NCBI GenBank assembly: GCA_963778945.1
Contig: CAVZWL010000013.1
Location: forward strand, 62,001 to 126,000
Reading direction: 5' to 3'
Origin: Fen-1254 sp963778945
GTDB lineage: Bacteria > Bacteroidota > Ignavibacteria > UBA10030
Length of the DNA: 64,000 bases
Position numbers and translations under genes: made by a program. Under the pieces are notes generated by a model. It was not told where the DNA came from and did no database searches. It saw only the letters and a list, made by a program, of their open reading frames with translations. This document shows positions 18,194-27,749 of the stretch, piece by piece (the first letter of the stretch is position 1; each line of letters begins with the position of its first letter).

Positions 18194-18958
18194 TTATTTC
18201 GGATTCTTAATATCGCCCAGCGGGTACACCGGAAACATGTTCTTTTCCAGCCATTCGTTCGCTTCGACAGGCGTCATTTTCCATCCGGACGGACAATTGG
18301 AAACAACCTCAATAAAACATGTTCCCTTTTTTTCTTTTTGATACTTGAACGAAAGCTCGATCGCTTTCTTCAGTCTTCGTACCGCTTGCGTCGTATGCAC
18401 CGCCTGGCGTGTCACATAATATGCACCGGGAAGCTGCGCGATAAGTTCCGTCATTTTAATCGGATTTCCCACTTGTGCTGCATCGCGTCCGAACGGCGAT
18501 GTCGTAGTCTTCATGCCGATGAGAGTGGTTGGAGCCATCTGCCCGCCGGTCATACCGTAGATACCGTTATTGATAAACAGCATGAGAATATTTTCACCGC
18601 GGTTCACGGTATGGATTGTTTCGCCGGTACCAATGGCGGCCAAATCTCCGTCCCCCTGATACGAGAACACATATTTCTCCGGCAGCACGCGCCTTACTCC
18701 TGTTGCAACGGCGCTTGCACGTCCATGTGCAGCCTCCTGCATATCGATATTCATATAATCGTATGCAAAAACGGCGCAGCCGACCGGTGCGATGCCGATC
18801 GTTTGGTCCTGTATACTGAGTTCGTCGATCACTTCCATTAATATCTTATGGACAACGCCATGCCCGCAGCCGGGGCAATAATGCATCGGAATGTCGGTTA
18901 TCGTCTGCGGTTTTTTATAGACGATTTCCATTCCATTTGTTGTAACGACATTTTCCAT
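18194..18958 (-). CDS. 2-oxoacid:ferredoxin oxidoreductase, beta subunit (thiamine diphosphate-binding)
   Basis: This 254-residue subunit binds thiamine diphosphate and a [4Fe-4S] cluster. MHYCPGCGHGVVHKI near residue 25 supplies cluster-binding Cys. YQGDGDLAAIGTGETIHT (about residue 98) followed by INNGIYGMTGGQMAPTT is the GDG...N thiamine-binding motif with its Mg ligands. GRASAVATGVRR and GCAVFAYDY upstream are typical of KorB/VorA-like beta chains. The gene lies 8 bp after the alpha gene in a four-gene operon. Reaction: 2-oxoacid plus CoA plus oxidised ferredoxin gives acyl-CoA, CO2 and reduced ferredoxin. Confidence 0.92.
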   Translation of the reverse strand: MENVVTTNGMEIVYKKPQTITDIPMHYCPGCGHGVVHKILMEVIDELSIQDQTIGIAPVGCAVFAYDYMNIDMQEAAHGRASAVATGVRRVLPEKYVFSYQGDGDLAAIGTGETIHTVNRGENILMLFINNGIYGMTGGQMAPTTLIGMKTTTSPFGRDAAQVGNPIKMTELIAQLPGAYYVTRQAVHTTQAVRRLKKAIELSFKYQKEKKGTCFIEVVSNCPSGWKMTPVEANEWLEKNMFPVYPLGDIKNPK

Positions 18959-18966
18959 ACTTCACC

Positions 18967-20049
18967 TTAAACGAGCGTGCCTTCTCCAAGCGCACCGACT
19001 TCACGAAGCACTTCTTCCGGCGATGGAATCATTCCGCCGCTCCGTCCATAGAAATGCACAGGTTTCTTTCCATTGACTGCGAGCCGCACATCTTCCAGCA
19101 TTTGTCCTGCATTCATTTCCACCGTAAGAAACGCTTCGGCAGAATCCGCCATGCGTCTGATGATATCAGAAGGAAACGGAAAAAGTGTAATCGGACGTAT
19201 CAGCCCTATTTTGATTCCCTTTTCGCGTCCCAATTCGATGGTCTTTTGACAAATACGCGCAGTCAACCCGAATGCGACAAGAACGATTTGTGCATCATTG
19301 CACTCGATGAGTTCGCAACGGATCTCGCTCTCCATTTTTTTATATTTTTCCTGCAGGCCAAGATTGATCATTTCCATTTTTTCCGGCTGAATAAAAAGCG
19401 ATGTGATAATGTTGCGCTCACGCGCAGCAGGTTTGCCGACCGAGGCCCATGATGCATCAACCTTTGGGAGGGTGCCGGCCGGAGGAAGCACAACCTTTTC
19501 CATCATCTGTCCGAGTGCTCCGTCGGCAAGAATCATAGCCGGGTTGCGATATTTTTCCGACAGGCGGAAACCTTCAAAAACGAAATCGACCATTTCCTGC
19601 ACAGAAGCCGGCGCAAGAACGAGCAAATGATAATCTCCATGTCCCCCGCCTTTGACCGCCTGAAAATAATCGCCCTGGGACGGCTGGATAGTACCAAGAC
19701 CCGGCCCTCCGCGCTGTACGTTGACGATCAAAGCCGGTAAATTTGCAGAAGTCATATAGGACAATCCCTCCTGCATAAGACTGATCCCGGGGCTCGAAGA
19801 AGAAGTCATGACGCGTGCGCCGGCGCCGGATGCGCCGTAAAGCATATTGATCGCGGCAAGCTCGCTTTCCGCCTGCAGGACAACCACATCAGGATGCTCC
19901 GGGGCATGGAAGGCCAGATATTCCAATATTTCCGACTGCGGCGTGATGGGATAACCGAAGTATGCTTTCATGCCGGCACGAAAAGCCGCTTCGGCGAGCG
20001 CTTCGTTTCCTTTCATCAATCTTATTTCTTTCCCGTTCTCAGTCGACAT
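18967..20049 (-). CDS. vorB: 2-oxoacid:ferredoxin oxidoreductase, alpha subunit (VorB/KorA type)
   Basis: This is the 360-residue alpha subunit, with the pyrimidine-binding domain first (MKGNEALAEAAFRAG, YFGYPITPQSEILEYL) and a transketolase C-like domain after about residue 240 (LVAFGLTARICQKTIELGR). TSSSSPGISLMQEGLSYM and RGGPGLGTIQPSQGDY are strongly conserved in the chains usually named 3-methyl-2-oxobutanoate dehydrogenase subunit VorB. The KorA name is also used for close relatives. Substrate preference is therefore a guess: branched-chain 2-oxoacids or 2-oxoglutarate. The gene follows the ferredoxin-type subunit by 26 bp and precedes the beta gene by 8 bp. Confidence 0.88.
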   Translation of the reverse strand: MSTENGKEIRLMKGNEALAEAAFRAGMKAYFGYPITPQSEILEYLAFHAPEHPDVVVLQAESELAAINMLYGASGAGARVMTSSSSPGISLMQEGLSYMTSANLPALIVNVQRGGPGLGTIQPSQGDYFQAVKGGGHGDYHLLVLAPASVQEMVDFVFEGFRLSEKYRNPAMILADGALGQMMEKVVLPPAGTLPKVDASWASVGKPAARERNIITSLFIQPEKMEMINLGLQEKYKKMESEIRCELIECNDAQIVLVAFGLTARICQKTIELGREKGIKIGLIRPITLFPFPSDIIRRMADSAEAFLTVEMNAGQMLEDVRLAVNGKKPVHFYGRSGGMIPSPEEVLREVGALGEGTLV

Positions 20050-20075
20050 AATCTTACTTTCTTTTCTTCACGCAA

Positions 20076-20306
20076 TTATGCCGCATTCTTTTTTTTCGCT
20101 TCCCGATAGACTGTAATAGCGCTATCAGGACAGACGATCGCGCAATTGATGCATCCTGTGCACGTATCGTTCTTCAATTGAGCGTAGCGGTACCCTTTTT
20201 CGTTGAGAAGCGGCGAGAGTTCGAGACAATCCTGCGGACATGCGCTTATGCAAAGTTCACACGCTTTGCAAATATTCCTGGCAACAACAATGGTTCCATG
20301 GATCAT
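20076..20306 (-). CDS. Ferredoxin-type delta subunit, 2x[4Fe-4S]
   Basis: This 76-residue protein has two bacterial ferredoxin motifs: CKACELCISACP near residue 13 and CTGCINCAIVCP near residue 50. It is the first gene of the oxidoreductase operon and fits the delta (KorD/VorC-type) subunit that passes electrons from the catalytic beta subunit to free ferredoxin. The order delta, alpha, beta, gamma is common in Bacteroidota and Chlorobi-like bacteria. No unusual residues are seen. Confidence 0.92.
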   Translation of the reverse strand: MIHGTIVVARNICKACELCISACPQDCLELSPLLNEKGYRYAQLKNDTCTGCINCAIVCPDSAITVYREAKKKNAA

Positions 20307-20899
20307 GAATTTTCTCTTTCGGTGTTCTTCGGCTGGGTTTTCATTGTTTTCTGCATATTATCAAGTTTCAATTTGTATGCCATACATAGTATAAGACAGA
20401 ATTTGCTAAAATGGCAGAGATTAACCTGTCTTTAGCAGTTTTAAGAAGAAACACGTGCTAATTTCCCGAATACTGTAATTTTTTTACTCATCCGTCACGG
20501 CATCATATTCTACCCGATGAAAAAGGACCATAAAGAAAAATATCAGAGAATGTATCCTCCCTTTTAAAAGAAAATTTCTGAATTATGACATTCTTAAAGC
20601 TTGACAAAAGAGTGGAATTATTGCAACTTTGAAAATGAGTTTTAACTGAACGCGATCAGATGTTAAGCTCTGCAGTTTCCTTCCAGATTTTAAATTATCG
20701 GACAGCTTTTAGTATTAGAGACAGCAGCGGCAGCAAGGTAAAAACCGGAAGAAACCGACGATGAAGAGCCGATGAGGGACAAACAGTTTTTCATCTTTAT
20801 CGGAATGAAGGGAAACGATAAGAAAGTAATAATCTGAAAGAATCCTCAAAGGCTCGATCATTTTACGGGAAAAGGACATATTTCAACAGAGAGGTTAAT
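20307..20899. promoter_or_regulatory. Divergent intergenic region between the oxidoreductase operon and the polysaccharide island
   Basis: This stretch of nearly 600 bp without a supported gene separates a minus-strand operon from a plus-strand island, so promoters for both sides should be here. A TTGACA occurs at 20601-20606 on the plus strand, but no matching -10 box stands at the right distance. GAGAGG at 20890-20895 is the ribosome-binding site of the next gene. Nothing else is recognisable. Confidence 0.3.
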
Positions 20900-21634
20900 A
20901 TGAGAAAGCAAATTATAAAAATCAATTCATTTATAAAAGGAATTGTCCTTTTCTTGCGACCCGGGGCATTTCTTTACTTCCTCAGCAATCCGTTTATTTT
21001 CTTCGCCAACACGTTGCGGCTTACGCAGTGGATTTATCAACAACCTCGTGAAAACATCTTTAATGATTTTTACAACCCATTTCGGGATCATAATAAGCGT
21101 TACAAACTTTACGATTATGTGTCACAAAAAGAGAACGTCCAGTTTGAACCGATTATCTACTTGGAATTTGGGGTAAGCAGCGGTCTCTCCTTTTCATGGT
21201 GGTTGAATGCAAACAAGAACAGTGATTCACGATTTTATGGCTTCGACACTTTTGATGGATTGCCGGAAGATTGGGGATTTTTTAAAAAGGGAGAAATGCA
21301 TTCTTCAATCCCGATCTCGAAGGATCCAAGAACAGAGTTTATCAAAGGACTCTTCCAGGAAACGCTTTTTGGATTCTTAATGAAACATAATCTCGATGAC
21401 GGTAAGAGAATGGTTGTTCATCTCGATGCGGATCTATTTTCTTCAGCGCATTTTGTGCTCACCTCAATCGCAAGATATTTAAAAGAGGGAGACATTATAA
21501 TTTTTGACGAATTCAACGTCCCCAACCACGAGTTTTTTGCTTACAAGTGTTTCTCAGATTCATTCTACATCAAGACCAAATTAATAGGTGCTGTAAACAA
21601 TTATTTACAAGTTGCATTGAAGATCGTGAAATAA
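20900..21634 (+). CDS. TylF/MacF-like SAM-dependent O-methyltransferase
   Basis: This 244-residue protein resembles the TylF/MycF class of class I methyltransferases that methylate sugar hydroxyls. YLEFGVSSGLSFSWW near residue 92 is the glycine-rich SAM site. FYGFDTFDGLPEDW follows at about residue 118, as in the family, where the second acidic loop contacts SAM. MVVHLDADLFSSA and GDIIIFDEF give the metal-binding Asp cluster. A GAGAGG ribosome-binding site stands before the ATG. It opens the plus-strand surface-polysaccharide island and may decorate an exported glycan. A substrate other than a sugar is possible. Confidence 0.8.
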   Translation: MRKQIIKINSFIKGIVLFLRPGAFLYFLSNPFIFFANTLRLTQWIYQQPRENIFNDFYNPFRDHNKRYKLYDYVSQKENVQFEPIIYLEFGVSSGLSFSWWLNANKNSDSRFYGFDTFDGLPEDWGFFKKGEMHSSIPISKDPRTEFIKGLFQETLFGFLMKHNLDDGKRMVVHLDADLFSSAHFVLTSIARYLKEGDIIIFDEFNVPNHEFFAYKCFSDSFYIKTKLIGAVNNYLQVALKIVK

Positions 21635-22038
21635 CATGCACTGCCTGCAGTAGTCAGCAATATATATTCGCATCAACCGGACTTCTGGAACAACCGGAGG
21701 TTTTCATTTTCACTTTTGACATTTGTAAATCTCGTTCGGTAGGATTTTTGGTGAATGGAACTGCAAAGTCGTACATGTAGCGCAATACCGAACCTGCATT
21801 GGTCGCATAATCTTCCAAGGGGTTTCTCACTTTCGATCGTTTGACTCTTCCTCGCACATACAATAACCGCATTAAGCATCTTTCTCATTCGATGTAAACA
21901 CTCATTCAGCAATGATCTCGGGTCTATTTGGGCTTTCAAATTTGGCTCTGTCTACATGCATGGAAAATATCATTTTCGTATATTGGAATATCTCTTTAAA
22001 TATATCTTTCAGTCCGCATCCGTTAAGGTTTTCGCATA
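21635..22038. other. Intergenic stretch, no gene recognised
   Basis: These 400 bp contain only short unsupported reading frames on both strands. I see no terminator hairpin, tRNA-like fold or repeat. It presumably contains the promoter of the glycosyltransferase gene starting at 22039. Confidence 0.3.
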
Positions 22039-22800
22039 ATGGTGAGAGAAAAAAAGGTTGTCGTAGTTTTACCCGCCTATAACGCTGCAAAGACGCTCGT
22101 CAATACTTACAGAGAAATTCCTCTGGAACTTGTGGACGAAGTTATACTTGTGGACGATGCCAGCACCGACCATACAGCAAAAATTTCTCAAGAATTGAAA
22201 ATTAAGACCATTATCCATAAAAAAAATTCCGGATACGGCGCTAATCAGAAAAGCTGTTACACGGCAGCTCTCGATTCAAAAGCCGACATTATCATTATGC
22301 TCCATCCGGATTACCAATATACGCCGAAACTTATCGGAGCGATGGTCTACCTTCTTTTATCCGGCGAATACGACCTTGTGCTCGGATCGCGCATTCTGGG
22401 GGGAAAAGCAAGACAGGGAGGGATGCCGCTTTACAAATATATCAGCAATCGATTTCTTACACTGGTACAAAATATGTTGATGGGAGCGAAACTCTCCGAG
22501 TACCATACGGGATATCGTGCTTATATGCGGCAAGTTTTGGAAAATATTCCGTGGAAAAGCAACTCTAATGATTTTGTATTCGACAATCAATTTCTTGCCC
22601 AAGCGATTTATGCGGATTTTCGGATAGGGGAAATTTCGTGCCCTACAAAATATTTTGCGGAGGCATCCTCCATCGATTTCATGGGCAGCATCAAATACGG
22701 TGTCGGTTGTTTAATTACCGCCGTACTTTTCCGCCTTCAAAAATGGAATTTATTCCATTCCCGGCAATTTGTTTCTCCAAAACGAGAGCTCAACAAATGA
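22039..22800 (+). CDS. Family 2 glycosyltransferase, DPM1-like
   Basis: This 253-residue GT-A fold glycosyltransferase is likely to work at the cytoplasmic face of the membrane. VVVLPAYNAAKTL near residue 8 and VILVDDASTDHTAK near residue 36 form the nucleotide-sugar site. MLHPDYQYTPKL near residue 92 takes the DXD position, here with HPD, as often in DPM1-like enzymes that transfer a sugar to polyprenyl phosphate. GYRAYMRQVL and the C-terminal hydrophobic stretch match this subfamily. It precedes the YfhO-like gene by 44 bp, and YfhO-type proteins use polyprenyl-phosphate-linked sugars, so the two may cooperate. Confidence 0.85.
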   Translation: MVREKKVVVVLPAYNAAKTLVNTYREIPLELVDEVILVDDASTDHTAKISQELKIKTIIHKKNSGYGANQKSCYTAALDSKADIIIMLHPDYQYTPKLIGAMVYLLLSGEYDLVLGSRILGGKARQGGMPLYKYISNRFLTLVQNMLMGAKLSEYHTGYRAYMRQVLENIPWKSNSNDFVFDNQFLAQAIYADFRIGEISCPTKYFAEASSIDFMGSIKYGVGCLITAVLFRLQKWNLFHSRQFVSPKRELNK

Positions 22801-22844
22801 CAGTCCATTTTACAATATCGAATATTAAAGAGTGAGATTCTCCC

Positions 22845-25383
22845 ATGGCAAACGCGCCTGCCAAACAAACACATTCAGCAAAAATCACAGCTGCCGAACG
22901 GCCCCTTCTTCCGAATAAATATCAGCATCCGGCTGCAATTGCAATTATATATCTGAGCATCATCATTTTTTTCCATTCGATGGTCTTCGACGGGAAGGTC
23001 TATCAGTCATCGGATTCTCTTCCGGTATGGGAGACTTTTCTCAAAGAGGCACAGCAAGAAGGGAGCGTTGCACTTTGGAATCCTTATTTGTTTTGCGGTA
23101 TGCCGGGATATGCCGCACTGATGTACCCAGTTCCGCAGTCATATGATCTTACTACCATTGCATGGGAAAAGGCAGGACGTGTCGCGTTATCGTTCCTCTT
23201 TCTCAAAGAAGGCAATTCGGGTGCAAATCTGCTTTTTTATCTCGTCTATGGAATCGGCATGTATCTTTTGGCATTCCGGTTTTTTAAGCGCAAATCGGTT
23301 GCGGTTCTTATCGCCCTCATGGCGATGTATGGAACATACACAGCACTTTATATAATGATGGGACACACAACAAAACTTGCGGTCCTTTCATGGTTTCCCT
23401 ATGTCTTTCTCATCGTAGACAAACTTCGTGAAAAGTTTAATATTTTTCTGGCTTTAACACTCCCCGTGGTTGTCCGGCTGATGCTGCAATCGTCGCACAT
23501 GCAATTCCTGTTTTATATTTACTTCGCATTAGGCATTTACTTTCTCTTCTTTCTTATTCGGGCTTTGAGAAAAAGGGAAAATTGGAAAAACGTCCTTCTG
23601 AGCGGTATTGTTTTTTTGGCAGCGACAGGTCTTGCATTTCTCATGGGAGCTACACAAAATTTATCCACACTCGAGTATAATCCATATTCTATTCGCGGAT
23701 CAAATCCGATTCAAACCGCTGCAGCAGCTTCTCCTACAAAAACGGTGGGGGGAGGACTCGATTATGATTATGCAACGAGCTGGTCATTCAGTCCCGGAGA
23801 GATCGTGACGTTTTTTATCCCGTCATGGTACGGTTTCGGACCCCTTCCGTATCAAGGGCCGTTGACACAAAACCAATTAGTCAAACTCTATCTATACTGG
23901 GGACCGCAGCCGTCCGTGGATGGACCCCAATATATGGGCATTATTGCACTTGTTTTAGCCCTGATCGGTTTTTACCGCAACAGGCGCGAACCGCTGGTTC
24001 AATATATGGGAGGAATTATTATATTCTCATTGCTGGTCTCATTTGGAAAAGAATTTTCACTTGTGTACGACCTGATGTATCACTATTGCCCGATTTTCAA
24101 CAAGTTCCGCGTTCCATCTATGATCTTGATGCTTGTGCAGTTTTTTACCCCTTTCCTTGCAGGATATGGTATTCTCTCTTTCCTGCCTGAAGATAAAAAG
24201 GCCGTTACTCCTGCCCAGTCGAAACAATGGAAATATATTTTTGGCGGCATTGCCGGAATGTTTCTTCTTGTCCTTTTGGGAAAAGATATTGTCAAAGATA
24301 TATATTTATCATTTTTCCCGTTGCAGGAAGTCGGCAGAGCTCTTTCGCATTCATACGGCCAGTTGAATTCAGATGTTGTCGAAATGATGTTCGAATTCGT
24401 TTTTTCCTCGATTGTTACGGATATTATCATTGCTCTCGCCTTGCTGGGAGTTACATTTGGCGCGTTCTATTCCTATCAAAAGGGTAAGATTCAATCAACA
24501 GCGGTATACGGCATACTTATTCTCGTTGTCTTATTCGATCTTTGGCGGATAGCATCCAAACCGCATGATCCGATAACTCCGCTGGAAGCACGGCAAGCTG
24601 TAGAAACACCTCAATATGTGCAGATTCTGCAGCGAGATACAACAGAGTATCGAGTCCTAAAGCTGATAAACGACCAGCCGGTTTACGATAATACACCTGC
24701 TGTACTGGAAACTTCATAATGCTTACGGTTATCATGCAGCCAAAATGCGAATCTTTCAAGATGTCGTTGATGTTGCCGGCATGGGAAATCCGCTCGTGTG
24801 GCAGCTCATGAACATCAAATATGTCATTACGAACACGCCGCAGAACACTCCGCTACTGCAGCAGATCTACGCAGATAAAGGAGAACAGGTCTATACGTTT
24901 CGTTATTTTCTGCCTCATGTCTTTTTTGTGAATAAATATGAGGTCAAAGACGGGTTGGAAATCTTGAATCAGATCAAAGCGGCCTCATTCGATCCGCGAA
25001 ATGTTGCTTATCTTCAGGAACAGCCAAAGGCCACTTTTGATGAGCCGAAGCCGGGAGCCGAGGCGGGCATTACACACTACGGCACACAGGATATGGAAAT
25101 CAGGGCAACGGCTACAGGAAACAATCTGCTTTTTGTAAGCGATGCCTATTACCCGAAGGGATGGAAATCATACATTGATGGAAAAGAAACTGAGATACTC
25201 CGATTGGATTATTTATTCCGAGGCATCGTTGTACCGGCTGGTCAGCATATTGTGACGATGAAATTTGAGCCGGAGATGTTCTCTCTCGGCAAACAAGTAA
25301 GTTTTTGGATATCTCTTATTGTCTATGGAATGCTGATATCATTGGGTATATTGTATTGGCGAAAGAAGGCAGAGATAAAATAA
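22845..25383 (+). CDS. YfhO-like multispanning membrane glycosyltransferase, one frameshift
   Basis: This is a large integral membrane protein of about 845 codons. The first 624 codons hold about a dozen hydrophobic helices separated by short loops. Early loops contain DSLPVWETFLKEAQQEG and LWNPYLFCGMPGYA, as in the YfhO family of GT-C-type sugar transferases. Near 24713 the frame shifts, and the next frame runs on with GYHAAKMRIFQD, the family's conserved GGYHAAKLRRYQD-like segment, then a beta-rich extracytoplasmic domain and a final membrane helix near 25290-25350. Relatives move sugars from lipid carriers onto teichoic acids or glycolipids. In this lineage the acceptor is unknown. The single break in a recognisable conserved motif suggests an assembly error. 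Confidence 0.82.
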
Positions 25384-25687
25384 ATCTCAATCCATCATGA
25401 TGAGAATAAATGAAACTGCCATGTGCGTAAGATTCTCATATCTTATGAAGAATAGCAATCGCATTAAGTTTTTTGCTTTCTCATGCTGCGGATTTGTTGA
25501 ATAAATCGCTTCTTTTGTATCTTGCTTTTTGTTTTCCATCTCGCATCAATGATTAAAAAGATGGTCCTTTTGGGATTAAAACAATTTCCAGCGCATCAGA
25601 AGGATGAAATAGAGATAATTCCGGGCACACTCTCGGACCGCTGAAATCGGGACATTTTCAGGGACGATTTATTTTATTGGTAATTTA
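25384..25687. other. Intergenic stretch, no gene recognised
   Basis: About 300 A/T-rich bases between two plus-strand membrane-protein genes. No terminator with a T-run, repeat or RNA gene was recognised. A promoter for the flippase gene may lie here. Confidence 0.3.
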
Positions 25688-27104
25688 ATGATGACACAAT
25701 TTTCTCGATTTTTCATCAATAAATCTCAAAGTTTTTTTTTACGGCTCAAACCAATCATTGACCCTCTTTTCATTTCCGGCAATGCTCGGACGGTAAGGGC
25801 AAGAAAAAATATTTTTGCATTGCTCATCCTCCGGGGTATCAGCCTTATTATCGGCTTTTTGATTGTTCCACTCACGCTCCATTATTTGAGTCCAATAAAA
25901 TACGGCATTTGGCTGACTATAAGTTCGATGGTCGGATGGTTTACTTTTTTCGATATTGGGCTGGGAAACGGGTTTCGAAATAAATTTGCCGAAGCGAAAG
26001 CAAAAAACGATTTCGAGCTTGCCCGCATTTACGTCAGTACCGACTTACGCCATTCTTACTCTCGTTATGAGTGCCATGTTTTTAATCTTTATCATTGTCA
26101 ATCCGATATTAAACTGGTCCTCTCTTTTAAATGCGCCTCACGAAATGGCAGTTGAATTAAGCATGGTTGTTGAAATTACATTTTCCTTTTTTTGTTTCCG
26201 ATTCATTTTCGGACTTATTGGAACAATTCTTGTAGCAGATCAGCAGCCAGCTGCCAACAGTGTCATCGATGTCGTCGGAAACATTGTTTCACTTGTTATA
26301 ATATGGCTTCTCATACATACGACGCACGGGTCATTACTCAACCTCAGCATTGGACTCGGCGCATGTACCGGATTCATTCCTGTCGGTGCTTCAATTGTTT
26401 TATTCTCATCAAAATATAGACATCTTCGGCCGTCGAGCCGATACGTTCGATTTTCATATGCCAAGGAACTTATGAATTTAGGAGTTAAATTTTTTATTTT
26501 GCAAATAAGCGCTTTGATTATTTTTTCCAGTTCGAATATTATCATTATTCAGCTCTTTTCACCGGCTGAAGTTATTCCATATAATATTGCATTTAAATAT
26601 TTTAATATCATTTCTATGTTCTTTTATCTTATCCTCCTGCCTTTTTGGTCTGCTTATACGGAAGCCTTTACGCGCGGAGATATTCCGTGGATTCAAAGAA
26701 CATTTGGTGTCTTGAAGCAATTATGGTTTTTAAGCATCGTGATTGTCATTCTCATGACATTTTTTGCGAATACGTTTTATAAGATATGGGTAGGCAAGGA
26801 AATTCAAATTCCTATTTCAATTTCTATTACAATGGGAATTTATGTCCTCATAGTTGCTTGGTCGAATATTTATGGCAATTTTATTAACGGCACAGGTATC
26901 ATTCGTCTGGAACTCGTTTTTTCAGTTATTGCCGGCATTGTGAATATACCCCTTGCAATAATATTTTCAAAATATCTCCATATGGGCATTCCCGGAGTCA
27001 TCCTTGCACCGTGTATATGTTTACTTCCCGGGTGTATTGCCTGGCCTATTCAAGCCAGAAAAATCCTCTCCGGCAAGGCAACTGGTATTTGGGGGATGAG
27101 ATAA
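25688..27104 (+). CDS. Wzx-type polysaccharide flippase, one frameshift
   Basis: This is a polytopic membrane protein of about 472 codons in the polysaccharide-transport/MATE-like superfamily that flips lipid-linked oligosaccharides to the periplasm. The first frame carries the family's N-terminal helix pair and FFDIGLGNGFRNKFAEA (about residue 90), a conserved Wzx motif. Near 26040 the frame shifts and the second frame continues with about ten further helices to the stop at 27104. Length and helix count match intact flippases, so I treat it as one gene. With DPM-like, GT9, GT4 and GT2 transferases around it, it supports a Wzx-dependent surface glycan pathway. No Wzy polymerase was recognised in the window. 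Confidence 0.85.
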
Positions 27105-27639
27105 GAAAAGTATTCATGCCTGGCGGTTGTTGAGCTATGGCCGGTCTTCATAATCTCAAATCGTGAAATTTGCGTCATTAAAAATTCATCGGCAATATGC
27201 GACTTAGCATATGAGAACCTCTATTATTGCGGCCGGCGTTGCTGACGGAGGGACACTTCTGTGGTCACATCGCAAACATCGTCATGCTATTCCGAGACCA
27301 CAGAGAAAATCTCAGTTATCAAAAAGCATACTAAACAGCTGCATGGTTATTTGAGACAACCTCATACGCTGTTTCTCCCTATGGGACAAACCTTTATATA
27401 CCGGACACAGAAAAATCCAGCCGCCCTATTATTTATAATGCAGCCCGGCAAATATTTTGAAACGAATGATGTTGACATCACGAGGCGCTGTAGAAATCCC
27501 GGATGTGTAAAACCATGATGAAGTCTTTTTATGAATTTAGAACAGGCATCGGCATTTGTGGAAGCAATCTTTATCTTTATCACAAAAAAGCACATATTCA
27601 CGCACTTTCCGATGGTACGCGGCATAGAGAATCAACAAT
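27105..27639. other. Gene-poor stretch after the flippase
   Basis: About 530 bp with only short, unconvincing reading frames. No protein family, tRNA or repeat was recognised. It ends at the terminator hairpin at 27640. Confidence 0.3.
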
Positions 27640-27676
27640 AAAAAAGCGAGAATGGGTAAACCATCCTCGCTTTTTT
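27640..27676. terminator. Bidirectional intrinsic terminator
   Basis: AAAAAAGCGAGAATGG pairs with CCATCCTCGCTTTTTT across a GTAAA loop, with one mismatch in the stem. A-run and T-run flank the stem, so it can stop transcription on both strands. It lies between the plus-strand flippase unit and the 3' end of the minus-strand gene at 27750-30080. Confidence 0.85.
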
Positions 27677-27749
27677 CAGTTATATGCGTTTCTTCTAGAG
27701 CCAATAAATATTTATTTTTTAGACGTTAGATCCTGAATGTTCCTTCAAG

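Noticed and set aside
18095..18841. Plus-strand open frame of 248 codons opposite the oxidoreductase beta subunit
   Set aside because: It lies fully antisense to a gene with thiamine-binding motifs and has shadow-like Cys/His/Arg content.
20601..20606. TTGACA as a possible -35 box upstream of the polysaccharide island
   Set aside because: No TATAAT-like element at 16-18 bp, and the distance to the gene is nearly 300 bp.
27261..27518. Small plus-strand open frame of 85 codons after the flippase
   Set aside because: No ribosome-binding site, no recognisable domain, and an overlapping antisense frame of the same quality.
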